From positions 1-11,830 of the forward strand of contig USNU01000018.1 in assembly GCA_900556095.1 (NCBI GenBank): 11,830 nucleotides of DNA, given 5' to 3'. Of this stretch, positions 1 to 7,901 are shown piece after piece (the stretch's first letter is position 1; each line of letters opens with the position of its first letter). The position numbers were made by a program, and so were the translations under genes. A model generated the notes under the pieces. The model saw only the letters and a list, made by a program, of their open reading frames with translations, was not told the DNA's origin and made no database searches. The DNA comes from an uncultured Bacteroidales bacterium (lineage in GTDB: Bacteria > Bacteroidota > Bacteroidia > Bacteroidales > Paludibacteraceae).

Positions 1-987
1 ATATTTGATAACTTCGGCACGAATGAAACCACGTTCAAAATCGGTGTGTATGACGCCCGCACATTGGGGTGCTTTGCTCCCTGCTTTGAAAGTCCACGCG
101 CGTACTTCATCACTTCCGGCGGTGAGGAACGTGCGGAGTTCAAGAAGGGCATACGCCGCCTTAATCAGACGGTTGACACCGGACTCCTTCAGTCCTATTT
201 CTTCGAGGAACATTTGGCGTTCTTCGTAGGTTTCCAATTCGGCAATCTCGCTCTCAATCTTTGCCGCCAATACAAGCACCTGTGCGTTCTCGTCTTTGAC
301 TGCCTCTCTGACCTGCTCCACATATTTGTTTCCGTTCACAGCCGCGTCCTCATCCACGTTGCAGACATACATCACAGGCTTATTGGTGAGGAGAAACATC
401 TCTTTGGCAGCCTGTTCTTCCTCCTTATTGAGGAGTTCGACAGAACGTGCATTTTTACCCTCCGAAAGGGCTTCTTTGTACTTGTAAAGTACTTCGAGGG
501 CTATTTTTGCCTGCTTGTCGCCACCTGCTTTTGCCTGTTTTTCGGTTTTCTGAATACGCGATTCTACGGTTTCGAGGTCTTTGAGTTGCAGTTCGGCATC
601 AATAATCTCTTTGTCGCGCACGGGGTCCACAGAACCATCTACATGCACCACATTTTCGTCATCGAAACAACGCAATACGTGGATGATAGCATCTGTCTCG
701 CGAATGTTAGCAAGGAATTTGTTGCCGAGTCCTTCGCCCTGACTGGCACCCTTAACCAAGCCGGCAATATCCACGATTTCAACGGTGGTGGGAATCACTC
801 CGCGCTCCGGTTTGCATAGTTCGCCCAGTTTAATCAGTCGCTCATCGGGTACGGTAATTACGCCCACGTTGGGTTCTATGGTGCAAAAAGGAAAGTTAGC
901 AGACTGCGCCTTGGCATTGCTCAGGCAGTTGAAAAGGGTCGATTTGCCTACATTAGGCAACCCTACTATTCCACATTGTAATGACAT
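1..987 (-). CDS. ychF: Redox-regulated ATPase YchF (Obg-related P-loop protein), 3' end cut off
   Basis: This encodes YchF/OLA1, a cytosolic translation-factor-class P-loop protein that binds ribosomes and prefers ATP over GTP. I read 329 residues from the ATG at 987 to the window edge. The family is about 365 residues long, so roughly 35 C-terminal residues lie outside. Walker A is GLPNVGKS at residues 9-16 and the G3 motif DIAG is at 73-76. The G4 position reads NVDE (210-213), the NxxE form that gives YchF its ATP preference. Cys35 in FPFC matches the redox-sensitive cysteine described for E. coli YchF. A charged helical stretch (about 130-175) fits the family coiled coil, and the TGS domain begins near 280. 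The gene has its own promoter and is separate from the train upstream. It is intact as far as visible. A 257-codon open frame on the other strand is only its mirror image. Confidence 0.97.
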   Translation of the reverse strand, partial: MSLQCGIVGLPNVGKSTLFNCLSNAKAQSANFPFCTIEPNVGVITVPDERLIKLGELCKPERGVIPTTVEIVDIAGLVKGASQGEGLGNKFLANIRETDAIIHVLRCFDDENVVHVDGSVDPVRDKEIIDAELQLKDLETVESRIQKTEKQAKAGGDKQAKIALEVLYKYKEALSEGKNARSVELLNKEEEQAAKEMFLLTNKPVMYVCNVDEDAAVNGNKYVEQVREAVKDENAQVLVLAAKIESEIAELETYEERQMFLEEIGLKESGVNRLIKAAYALLELRTFLTAGSDEVRAWTFKAGSKAPQCAGVIHTDFERGFIRAEVIKY

Positions 988-1020
988 TTTTTCTTTTTTT
1001 TATCAGCCGAAAATGAACTG

Positions 1021-1054
1021 CAAAGATACGATTTTTTTCTGATATATACAATTT
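1021..1054 (-). promoter_or_regulatory. Bacteroides-type sigma-ABfr promoter for ychF
   Basis: Read on the minus strand, positions 1028-1021 are TATCTTTG, an exact match to the Bacteroidetes -7 consensus TAnnTTTG. The trinucleotide TTG (in AAATTG, 1054-1049) lies exactly 20 nt upstream, which is the expected -33 spacing. The start site should fall near 1014, giving a leader of about 27 nt that is almost pure A/T before the ATG at 987. I see no Shine-Dalgarno sequence, which is usual for this phylum. This is the best regulatory match in the window. Confidence 0.8.
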
Positions 1055-1107
1055 AGGATAAGAACAAATTTCGCTGCAGTTTTTTATCGTAAGTGGCTAC
1101 ACAAAAA

Positions 1108-1930
1108 CTATGCCTTGTCAATGATAGGTTTCCAAAATTCTTCGTACTCATATTTGTGCCAAGCATGGCACCCCATAGGGAGGTGTCCTGTACGTGTGTA
1201 TAATTCTCTCGGAAAGCGATCAAAGGCAAATTGTAGTGCCTCTTCTGGAACTGGTCTAGAGAGCGCATACTCACTCAGAGCTAACAAACAGCCCCCAAAA
1301 TCATCTTCATTTTCCTGCCAATGAGCCAATACTTCGGTAGGCGTATTGCCTGTGAAACGGAGTTTTAGGGCTTTGACAACTATCCACCAATAGTTAGGCT
1401 TCCGAATAAGCGGTGAGGTCAGTACATGCCATAGGTTGAATACCGGTTTCTGTCCATCGAAAAAGCGCATAAAAGCGGGGATACTACGCAGACTGAAACC
1501 ACCATTGCCTACACGCATCGGCATAGCGGGTGAATATACGTTTTGTCGTGCTTTACCTACATTTGGAGCACCAATGTATTCATATCCTTTGGAGCACCAT
1601 TTGCTTAGGTCGTCTTTGAAAATGAAAGCATCCGGTTGATAGATTGGCATGTGCGAATACCCCCTCCGCAAGGAAATGACTGTAATATTCGCGCGAGAGG
1701 CATAACTGATTATATTCGTTTAGCCCTTTGAAATACTTTGGTGCAAAACGTTCTTCATACAGGGATAATCCATATTCTGCCCACAATGACTGAAATGCGG
1801 ATGTATCCAGATTATCGGGGGCGATGAGATAGTGATCGTACTGTCCAAGCACTTTACAGCATTGCCGTAGGGATATTTTCTCCCATCGGTTGGGAGTTCG
1901 ATAGACCGGAATAACAATGGCTATTTTCAT
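1108..1930 (-). pseudogene. DUF5672 family protein (putative glycosyltransferase), broken by a +1 frameshift
   Basis: Two overlapping frames together make one DUF5672 protein, a family found in glycan gene clusters and thought to be glycosyltransferase-like. The first frame runs from the ATG at 1930 and carries an N-terminus of the type IAIVIPVYRTP, then LNEYNQLCLSREYYSHFL. It continues in the second frame from about 1665 to the TAG at 1108-1110, with IYQPDAFIF, YEYIGAP, VGNGGFSLR and LPMGCHAWHKY, all family hallmarks. The switch lies at a run of five C on the plus strand (1660-1664). Removing one base restores a continuous 273-residue protein reading AEGYSHMPIYQ across the joint. The ATG overlaps the TGA of yfhO (ATGA), so translation was probably coupled. 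It is the last gene of the train. Unrepaired, translation runs about 25 wrong residues past the shift and stops at 116. It is either a pseudogene or a sequence error. Confidence 0.85.
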
Positions 1931-3372
1931 ACGTTACCTTTTTTCCGCCGATAAATTTTCAGACCTGTTACGGTGCAGAAAGAGAAGGCAAACAATGCAA
2001 AGCAAATCAAAGAAAGCATATTTCCTTTGTGGACGCTGTCCGGGTCAAAAATCATCGCGATGTTGTGTGTACCGGCAGGAATAACGGCTCCCCTGAGCAT
2101 ATAGTTGACGCGTGCGATCGGCAGTTCCACGTCTGGTTCCCCCTCCCTGTTGAGCAAGTAGATATGCCATCCGTGCGGATAATAGATTTCGGAAAAGACA
2201 GCAATCTTATTCTGCTCATTCTGAGTGCGATAGTCAATTCGATTGGGAGCATAGTGAGTAAGTTCGATCTTATCCTCATCGTATGCCATGAGGGGTGCGA
2301 TGTCGGGCATATCCACATTCAGTTTATCGGCAAACGACTTATCCACCACAGCCATGTTGCGGAGGTTAATCTGACCGAGAGCGGCAATTTCGTCGTTGGC
2401 ATTATCCACCACTTTCAGATCGTTTATAAACCAGCAGTTGCCCATCGCATAAGGATTTTCCACCGGTATCTGCTGTCCGTTTTGGAGGGGTACGATAGCA
2501 TACTTCATGTTGAGCATATTCAGTACAGGGAAGATACTATCGCCATTGCAGGGCAGTTGGAAACCGTTGGTTTGTGAGATAGCCTGCATCAGTGGGTTCA
2601 TCTCGGGGGCGATATGGACATCAATCAGGTCCTGGTAACGGCGCAGTTTTGCAGCAGAGTAACCGCCGATGGACTTGAGATAGTAGGACGTGCGTGCCTC
2701 GTTGAAAGTGTTTGTGGAGAGGTTGAGAACTCGGAAATGGTTTGGGTCTTTCAAAAGTTCTTCCTCATAGGGCAGAATTTTGAACGCTTTGTCTCGGTCT
2801 TTGCGGGCAACGAAGAGAGAATCATTGCAGAATCGTTTGTCCACAGTCCACATGTCGACAACGATGAGCAGTGCCAGAGCAATACCGCAATAGAGGTTGA
2901 GATTACGCACTTGCGGGCGGTTGTAACGCATATAGGCATACCTAAAGACTACGCCTGTACCGAGTAGCACAAAAGCCAAAGAACGCCACGCGTCCGCCTT
3001 CAGCATAGCCGTGCGTTGGTTGAGGATAGCATCATAGATTTGTTGCCCGACTTGTGCTTTCCATTGTGCATCGTAAGTGGAAGTAACATCGATACTGCCG
3101 CTGACAACAGCAGTAAGAAAACAAATGCTGCCCGTGATACTGCCTGCAATAAAGATACTATTGCGGAGACGCTTCCACGAGAGCGAACCATCGGCAATGG
3201 TTTTTAGTGCTAGGAAACCGAGTAGCGGCATCGTGATTTCTGCGACAATGAGAATGCTCTCCACGGCGCGGAACTTGTTATAGACAGGGAAGAACTTAAA
3301 GAATAATTCGGTTAGGGGCATAAAGTGATGTCCCCATGCGAGGAGAACCGAGAATAGTGTGGCAACCAGCAA
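1927..3372 (-). pseudogene. yfhO fragment 3: C-terminal half (largest open segment, 481 codons)
   Basis: This is the longest open piece of yfhO. It opens at a TTG just after the premature TAG (3376-3378). Upstream of that stop the same frame still encodes family sequence back to about 3515 (QAKQFC, APTYWGEKAFTSGPVYMGA). The piece contains about five membrane helices in its first 190 residues, then a soluble domain of about 250 residues with NEARTSYY, GGYSAAKLRRYQD, LNMLNMKYAIVP and SEIYYPHGWHIYL. These are typical of Bacteroidetes YfhO proteins. A last helix precedes the basic tail RRKKGNV. An automatic annotation would probably call this a gene, but it lacks the N-terminal half that holds the presumed active site. 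Confidence 0.65.
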
Positions 3373-4016
3373 CGCCTACTTATAAGGTCCGCTGACAATG
3401 AGTAAACCCAATAGGAACAGGAAGCAGACAATGGCGCCCATGTAGACGGGCCCGCTGGTAAAAGCCTTCTCTCCCCAATAGGTTGGGGCGGACTGGCAGA
3501 ACTGCTTGGCTTGACGGGAGGGGACGGGACTCCCATCTTCTTGAGATCTTGTTCCAGATGCGAATCCTTACCGAGGTTATATCCGCTGGCTCCTCCCATA
3601 TAGTTTGGGATGAGGAATGTCATCGTTTCGTTGATACCATAACTCCAAGCGGTAGCATAATCAAGGTCGAGTCCTTTTGGTTTATTCTCGCCTTCCGCAT
3701 CTTTGATTAGGTCGGAATGTCCGCCGCGCATTGTCTCTTCTGCATATTCCTGATTGACAAATACATCGGCACTCCCCATTCCCATACCTACGGCAAAAGA
3801 AGCAAAGAAAACGGCTGTGGCAATACCGAAGTGTTTCCATTCTTTGGCTTTGGCAGCAATGGCCAATTCGGCAAAGAACAGGATACCTATCAGCATACAG
3901 ATGTAGTAAGACATCTGCGGATGTACAAAGAAACCGATATAGGTAAAGAACATCACTATTAATCCTCCCCAACCGTATTGTTTGCGATAGGTAAGGATAA
4001 AACCGACGACAACCAA
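3312..4016 (-). pseudogene. yfhO fragment 2: central membrane segment
   Basis: This is the second open segment. Family-like sequence starts at VVVGFILTYRKQYGWGG and runs through further hydrophobic helices (IGILFFAELAIAAKA, HFGIATAVFFASFAVGM). It then covers the loop with AYGxN-like YGINETMTFLIPNYMGG and ends at LEQDLKKMGVP near 3530. Everything after that to the stop at 3312 is out of frame, rich in Pro and Ser, and unrelated to YfhO. Confidence 0.6.
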
Positions 4017-4468
4017 TCAACCAATGTCATCCAAGTGATAGAATAGCATTTTCCATTGTGTGCGGCAGCAATGATGACAAAGAAATAACTCGACAATGCA
4101 GTAGCAAAACCCCCAGCCATACTAATCCACTTATCTACCTTGAAGGTGCGAAACAAGAGGGAAAAGGCCAAAAGATAAAAAGGTAGGATAAAGAGCGGAT
4201 TACGGTTGCCGGCTGTCATAACCCATCGAATCGGGTATAAGATAGAATCCACTGTATATCTGCGGTGTCCGCCAATCTGATAGTTGGGCATACCGGAAAA
4301 CATAGATCCTGTCCAAAAGGAATAATCTCCCGTTTCTTGATGGTATCTGATTCCCTCTTGTATAGCCGCTGTGCCATTTATGCTATCGCCCGCATACACA
4401 ACCTTGCCTTGTACAGCAGGCCAGAAATAGACGATTGCCGACAGGATAAATACAGCAAAAATGATCAA
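3959..4468 (-). pseudogene. yfhO fragment 1: N-terminal membrane segment
   Basis: This is the first open segment of the broken yfhO. It opens at a TTG directly after an in-frame TAA. It covers the first membrane helix (IIFAVFILSAIVYF), the luminal loop with TGSMFSGMPNYQIGG, which corresponds to the family's conserved SMF.GMP.YQI stretch, and two further helices ending at FVIIAAAHNGK. Homology stops at about position 4020 with TWMTLV. The remaining codons to the stop are out of frame. The TTG would remove about 15 N-terminal residues compared with the ATG at 4508, so I regard it as the edge of an open frame and not a true start. Confidence 0.6.
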
Positions 4469-4519
4469 ATAGGGTTAACTAACGTTTGAAGTCTGTTTTG
4501 TATTTCATAATCTGTAAAA

Positions 4520-5542
4520 TTACTTATAGAATGTTTTGCGAAAGGCTTGGAAATCTGTACGTTTGAGAATCAGGCAGTTCCATACTGCACGCAAAAAACC
4601 GCTCCCATAACCAATGAGTTGTACAAAGGCTGCGGTTATGGAGAGAAAGCCCACACGGATACTGCGATTTAGTAAGGAAGAGTCTGTACAAATCAATAGA
4701 CAATAGAATAATAATAACGCAACTGGTATAATGGCTAACCATAGTATTTGCCCGATGATACCTCCCATACTGAGCAGCAAAAGAAGCACTACACCTATGG
4801 TGAATAGAGAAGGCAACAGGTGAACCAATTTGAGCGAATCCGGGTACTTTTGATACAGGTGAATTCGTGCAATGCCCGAATTGTGTACTTGCTTGAAAAA
4901 CTGGCGAAAGGTGGCGCGGCGCTTATGCCATACCCATGCCGTAGGAAATAGTCGACACGTATAGCCGGCACGGAAAATACGGATACTAAAATCTATATCT
5001 TCGCCAAAACGCATATTAGAGAACCCGCCTATAGCGGCAAATACTTCACGACGCACACCAAGGTTGAAACTACGGGGGTAAAACTTATCCATTTTTTTCT
5101 TGCCACCACGAATACCACCAGTAGTGAAAAAACTCGTCATTGCGTAGTTGATAGCCTTTTGTACGGGTGTGAAACTCTTGTGCGCCCGATCGGGACCGCC
5201 AAAAGCATCAACGGGTTGCTGCTGTAGTTCGGCTTGAATATTGCGCAGATAGTCTGTAGGCAAGATTACATCGCTGTCCAAGATCAGCAGGTAGGCGCCT
5301 TGTGCACGCTCTGCGCCATAGTTGCGTGAGAGCCCTGGTCCGGAGTTGCTCTTGGCAAAATAGCGGATATTGAGACGGTTGGCGTAGCATTGGCAAACCG
5401 CCTCGCATGGTATGGATGAGCCGTCCTCAACGATAATCACTTCGAAGTCTGTAACTGTTTGTGTACAGAGACTGCCCAACAATTCGTCCACCTCTTGCGG
5501 ACGATTATATACAGGTACTATAATAGAAAAGAATGGTTCCAT
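4520..5542 (-). CDS. Family 2 glycosyltransferase with C-terminal membrane helices
   Basis: This is a 340-residue GT-A fold transferase that uses a nucleotide-sugar on the cytoplasmic face of the inner membrane. The N-terminus FFSIIVPVYNRP (4-15) and IIVEDGSS (36-43) form the nucleotide-binding strand. The metal-binding DxD is DSD at 89-91 (LILDSDVILP). FGED (179-182) gives the acceptor-side acidic pair expected for the catalytic base. Hydrophobic segments at about 242-259, 264-285 and 297-317 look like membrane helices. The ATG at 5542 follows the MerR stop by 8 nt, and yfhO begins 11 nt after the stop. A GT2 with C-terminal helices just before a YfhO-type protein resembles polyprenyl-phosphate-sugar synthases of three-component systems (CsbB type). 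It could equally be an ordinary polysaccharide transferase. It appears intact although its downstream partners are broken. The donor and acceptor sugars cannot be read from sequence. Confidence 0.9.
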   Translation of the reverse strand: MEPFFSIIVPVYNRPQEVDELLGSLCTQTVTDFEVIIVEDGSSIPCEAVCQCYANRLNIRYFAKSNSGPGLSRNYGAERAQGAYLLILDSDVILPTDYLRNIQAELQQQPVDAFGGPDRAHKSFTPVQKAINYAMTSFFTTGGIRGGKKKMDKFYPRSFNLGVRREVFAAIGGFSNMRFGEDIDFSIRIFRAGYTCRLFPTAWVWHKRRATFRQFFKQVHNSGIARIHLYQKYPDSLKLVHLLPSLFTIGVVLLLLLSMGGIIGQILWLAIIPVALLLFYCLLICTDSSLLNRSIRVGFLSITAAFVQLIGYGSGFLRAVWNCLILKRTDFQAFRKTFYK

Positions 5543-5550
5543 AGGCGGTA

Positions 5551-5907
5551 CTAAATCATAGAACGGATATCAATGAGTTCTTGACGGAGACGTTCCAAAA
5601 TAGTGGTGGCACGCTGCTTATTGTCAGATTTTCTGCCGGCAGTCATCAGTTCGTGGCGGATAGCCTCTATACGTGTGATTTTCAGTTCATCACGGATATA
5701 TTTTATGCGTCCGATAAGTTCGACATCCGATAGTTGGTAGTAGCGATTGCCGTGCCCGTCTTTGCGCGGACTGAGTTGTGAGAATTGACTTTCCCAATAG
5801 CGTAATGTGGAAGCAGGCAATCCTGTCCGCTCCATCACTTCACGAATGGAGTAGAATTTGTCTTCTGGGACGTATGGACTACCGGTATTATGTTTGTTTT
5901 CTTCCAC
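5551..5907 (-). CDS. Small MerR-family transcriptional regulator
   Basis: This is a 118-residue protein with an N-terminal MerR-type winged helix-turn-helix. FYSIREVMERTGLPASTLRYWE (about 18-39) matches the MerR pattern 'y.I.ev...tgl...tLRyWe', and GNRYYQLSDVELIGRIKYI (about 53-71) covers the wing and following helix. A charged helical C-terminus (about 85-115) is probably the dimerisation coil. It is too short for a large effector domain, and no metal-binding cysteine cluster is present. The only start that keeps the helix-turn-helix is a GTG at 5907, which abuts the TAA of the preceding gene (TAAGTG) with no gap. GT2 follows 8 nt downstream. Small MerR proteins of this shape are common in Bacteroidetes, but I know of no assigned targets. 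It could regulate its own train, and nothing in the sequence proves this. Confidence 0.88.
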   Translation of the reverse strand: MEENKHNTGSPYVPEDKFYSIREVMERTGLPASTLRYWESQFSQLSPRKDGHGNRYYQLSDVELIGRIKYIRDELKITRIEAIRHELMTAGRKSDNKQRATTILERLRQELIDIRSMI

Positions 5908-7260
5908 TTATTTGTATATTTTCAGTTTGCGACCTGCACGGATATTGTCGTTCTTCAGTCCGTTCCACGCTTTTAGTTGCTTGACGGAGCAACGGAATTT
6001 CTTGGCTATTCCTCCCAGAGTGTCGCCGTTTTTGATGGTGTAGTAGGTTACTCCATTGACACGATATGCGCCCGAGATGTCTGTTACCTTAGCCATATCT
6101 ATCTCCGCACGGCGGTTGTTGATCAGTTGGTCGGCTTTGTGGGCATAAATGCTATCCTGCTGCTCAATGAAAAGTCCTGCTTTTTCGGACGGCAGGCAGA
6201 GAGCATACGTTGTGCCGCCCGGGAGTATATCGCGGGTGTATTGCGGGTTGAGGCGGCGGAGTTCGTCTAACGGAATCTCCAATTTGGTGGATACTTGCTC
6301 TAAGTGGAGACGCCGGTTGGTTAGTATGGTATCGGTAAGCATAATCTTTTCCAACGGAGCAGGACATATACCATGCTCATCGCTGTAGTTCATCGCGTAG
6401 TTGGCTGCAATGAAGATGGGCAGATAACTGCGGGTTTCGCGTGGAAGGTATGGGTAGATACTCCAAAAATCGCGTTTCCCGCCTGCGCGGTGAATGGCTT
6501 TGCTCACATTTCCCGAACCGCAGTTGTAAGCGGCAATCACAAGGTTCCAATCTTGGAAAATATCATACATTGCTTTGAGGAAACGGCATGCTGCCTCGGT
6601 TGATTTGATAGGATCCATTCGTTCATCCACCAACGAGTTGATCTCCAATCCGTAGCGTTTTCCCGTGGCAGGCATAAACTGCCATAGACCGGCGGCTCCC
6701 ATGTGAGAGTGCGCTTGCGGGTTGAGAGCCGATTCGATGACAGGCATCAGTTCCAATTCATAGGGCAAACCGTATCTGTCCAATGCTTCCTCGAAGATCG
6801 GGAAATAGTATTCCGACATACGTTTCATACGCGCCACTTGCTTTTGGCCGCGCTGTACATAGCGCAAAATGAAACGCTTAACTATTTGGTTATAGGGTAG
6901 TTCTACTACGCACGGAAGAGCCTGCAGACGGGCTTTATAGACAGAGTCGGGAAGCACAATGGTGTCCTTGTATGCTACACAGCCGGTAGTATCAAGCCAC
7001 CCCATAGCCCATTCCATCATACGAAAGTCAACGTCAGACAGAGTGCTGTCGCTCCACTGTTGCGGGAATATCGGTTCTAACACCAAAGTATCAGCCATCG
7101 ATTCGATGATTTGTTCGATGGAATCCATCTCAAGGGTGTCAACACGGAGTGTTTCTACAGAATCCACTATCTGCGGAGTAGATTCTAAGGCGGACTCGGT
7201 CTCACGTGCATACGCACGCGTGCATAACGCACACAATATGAATAGGAAGTGTTTTCTCAA
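5908..7260 (-). CDS. mltD: MltD-like lytic murein transglycosylase with LysM domain
   Basis: This is a 450-residue exported enzyme that cleaves the MurNAc-GlcNAc bond of peptidoglycan, forming 1,6-anhydro ends. The first 19 residues form a signal peptide (basic RKH, hydrophobic core, AYA before the likely cut). I see no lipobox cysteine, unlike E. coli MltD. The SLT (GH23) domain spans about 148-290: PVIESALNP with catalytic Glu176, GLWQFMPATG at 191-200, and AAYNCGSGNV at 243-252. A degenerate LysM-like segment lies at about 315-357, and a clear C-terminal LysM at about 405-450 (YYTIKNGDTLGGIAKKF) should hold the enzyme on the wall. The start is TTG at 7260, overlapping the preceding TGA as TTGA. 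No ATG further in preserves the signal peptide. ParA, ParB, DUF5683 and this enzyme in a row is a conserved Bacteroidales arrangement. Confidence 0.93.
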   Translation of the reverse strand: MRKHFLFILCALCTRAYARETESALESTPQIVDSVETLRVDTLEMDSIEQIIESMADTLVLEPIFPQQWSDSTLSDVDFRMMEWAMGWLDTTGCVAYKDTIVLPDSVYKARLQALPCVVELPYNQIVKRFILRYVQRGQKQVARMKRMSEYYFPIFEEALDRYGLPYELELMPVIESALNPQAHSHMGAAGLWQFMPATGKRYGLEINSLVDERMDPIKSTEAACRFLKAMYDIFQDWNLVIAAYNCGSGNVSKAIHRAGGKRDFWSIYPYLPRETRSYLPIFIAANYAMNYSDEHGICPAPLEKIMLTDTILTNRRLHLEQVSTKLEIPLDELRRLNPQYTRDILPGGTTYALCLPSEKAGLFIEQQDSIYAHKADQLINNRRAEIDMAKVTDISGAYRVNGVTYYTIKNGDTLGGIAKKFRCSVKQLKAWNGLKNDNIRAGRKLKIYK

Positions 7261-7901
7261 AATACAATCGCTAGTTTAACCTCTGCACTGCGTTGTTGCT
7301 GCAAGTCGTAGTAGATTTGCGGCTCTACGTTCAGGGTAAGGTCGGGTGAAATATCAAAATCGAATAGTTGGGCATCCACGTAAGCGTCAATGAGCGAAAG
7401 TGCGTAAACCACAATCGTGGCAACGATGCTCCAGTCGCGATAGCGGCGATAGTTGCTTTGCCAGTTTTGGAGAGTAGAGGTGTATTTGCTCACTCCGCCG
7501 AGGCGATCTATGTCATATCCTTCGGGCAGAATAGCGTTGTAGGATTTCGATGGGTCGTTTGTAACTGTTCCCGCCTGTGAATCGTTGTATAGGTCGCGAT
7601 AGGCGGTTTTGTAACTATTATAACGCGATTGGTTGAGCGAAATGGCATAACCGCAGCCCATTAGTCCGCCATAGACGATAGGTAGTTTCCAATAACTGCC
7701 GTTATATATTTGCCCAGCACCGGGAATAATTGCCCCAAGCCACACCGCCTTCAGGGCATCCGGACGGCGAGTTAAGTCCACATAGTAGTGGTACTGCTCC
7801 TCATCGGTTGATGTCGTATCGGGGGTATGGTATATGACATCGTTCTGCGCCCAAAGAAGGCACGGAATAATGGCAAACAATATGGTCAGGAAACGTCTCA
7901 A
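7257..7901 (-). CDS. DUF5683 domain-containing exported/membrane protein
   Basis: This 214-residue protein belongs to DUF5683, a Bacteroidetes family of unknown function that habitually sits between parB and a lytic transglycosylase. The first 18 residues are a signal peptide ending LLWAQ. The family signature follows at about 43-82: RRPDALKAVWLGAIIPG, then GQIYNGSYWKLPIVYGG. A second hydrophobic stretch lies near 157-172 (DWSIVATIVVYALSLIDAYVD), and a C-terminal segment of alternating polar and hydrophobic residues could be envelope-associated. Its place between segregation and wall-cleaving genes suggests a job at the envelope, which is inference. The start is TTG at 7901, overlapping the ParB stop as TTGA. 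No ATG or GTG precedes it in frame, and starting later would remove the signal peptide. Confidence 0.87.
   Translation of the reverse strand: MRRFLTILFAIIPCLLWAQNDVIYHTPDTTSTDEEQYHYYVDLTRRPDALKAVWLGAIIPGAGQIYNGSYWKLPIVYGGLMGCGYAISLNQSRYNSYKTAYRDLYNDSQAGTVTNDPSKSYNAILPEGYDIDRLGGVSKYTSTLQNWQSNYRRYRDWSIVATIVVYALSLIDAYVDAQLFDFDISPDLTLNVEPQIYYDLQQQRSAEVKLAIVF

Larger units (their letters stand above)
1927..4508 (-). pseudogene. yfhO: YfhO family polytopic membrane protein, multiply disrupted
   Basis: The interval reconstructs to one YfhO-type protein of about 861 residues: a multi-helix N-terminal half, a large soluble segment and a last membrane helix near the C-terminus. In Firmicutes YfhO is the extracytoplasmic GT-C-type transferase of three-component glycosylation; its role in Bacteroidetes is not settled. 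I see these lesions. (1) Between the likely ATG (4508, MKYKTDFKR then TAG) and the frame opening at 4468, two single-base losses are needed to join the frames. (2) There is a frame change at 4014-4022, before VVVGFILTYR. (3) There is a frame change at 3513-3532, between LKKMGVP and RQAKQFC. (4) A TAG at 3376-3378 stands where the family has Trp (GPYK-W-ALL). The ATG lies 11 nt after the GT2 stop and the end overlaps DUF5672. No intact product is expected. A local cluster of sequencing errors is the alternative. Confidence 0.87.

Noticed and set aside
46..819. 257-codon open frame on the plus strand
   Set aside because: It lies wholly antisense to ychF, whose P-loop, NxxE and TGS features are clear. 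The translated antisense protein resembles nothing and its openness follows from ychF codon use.
1660..1664. Phase-variable contingency tract
   Set aside because: Five bases is shorter than usual switching tracts, and the adjacent yfhO is broken at non-repetitive sites, so decay or error is favoured. Read counts would decide.
3376..3378. TAG read as a recoded sense codon (Trp or another amino acid)
   Set aside because: TAG is the normal stop of the DUF5672 gene in the same window, and the same gene has several frameshifts. A nonsense mutation or error is simpler.
7200..7215. CACGTG-containing segment as a second parS site
   Set aside because: Only the central eight bases fit the consensus well and the outer half-sites fail. 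It falls in the signal-peptide coding region of mltD.
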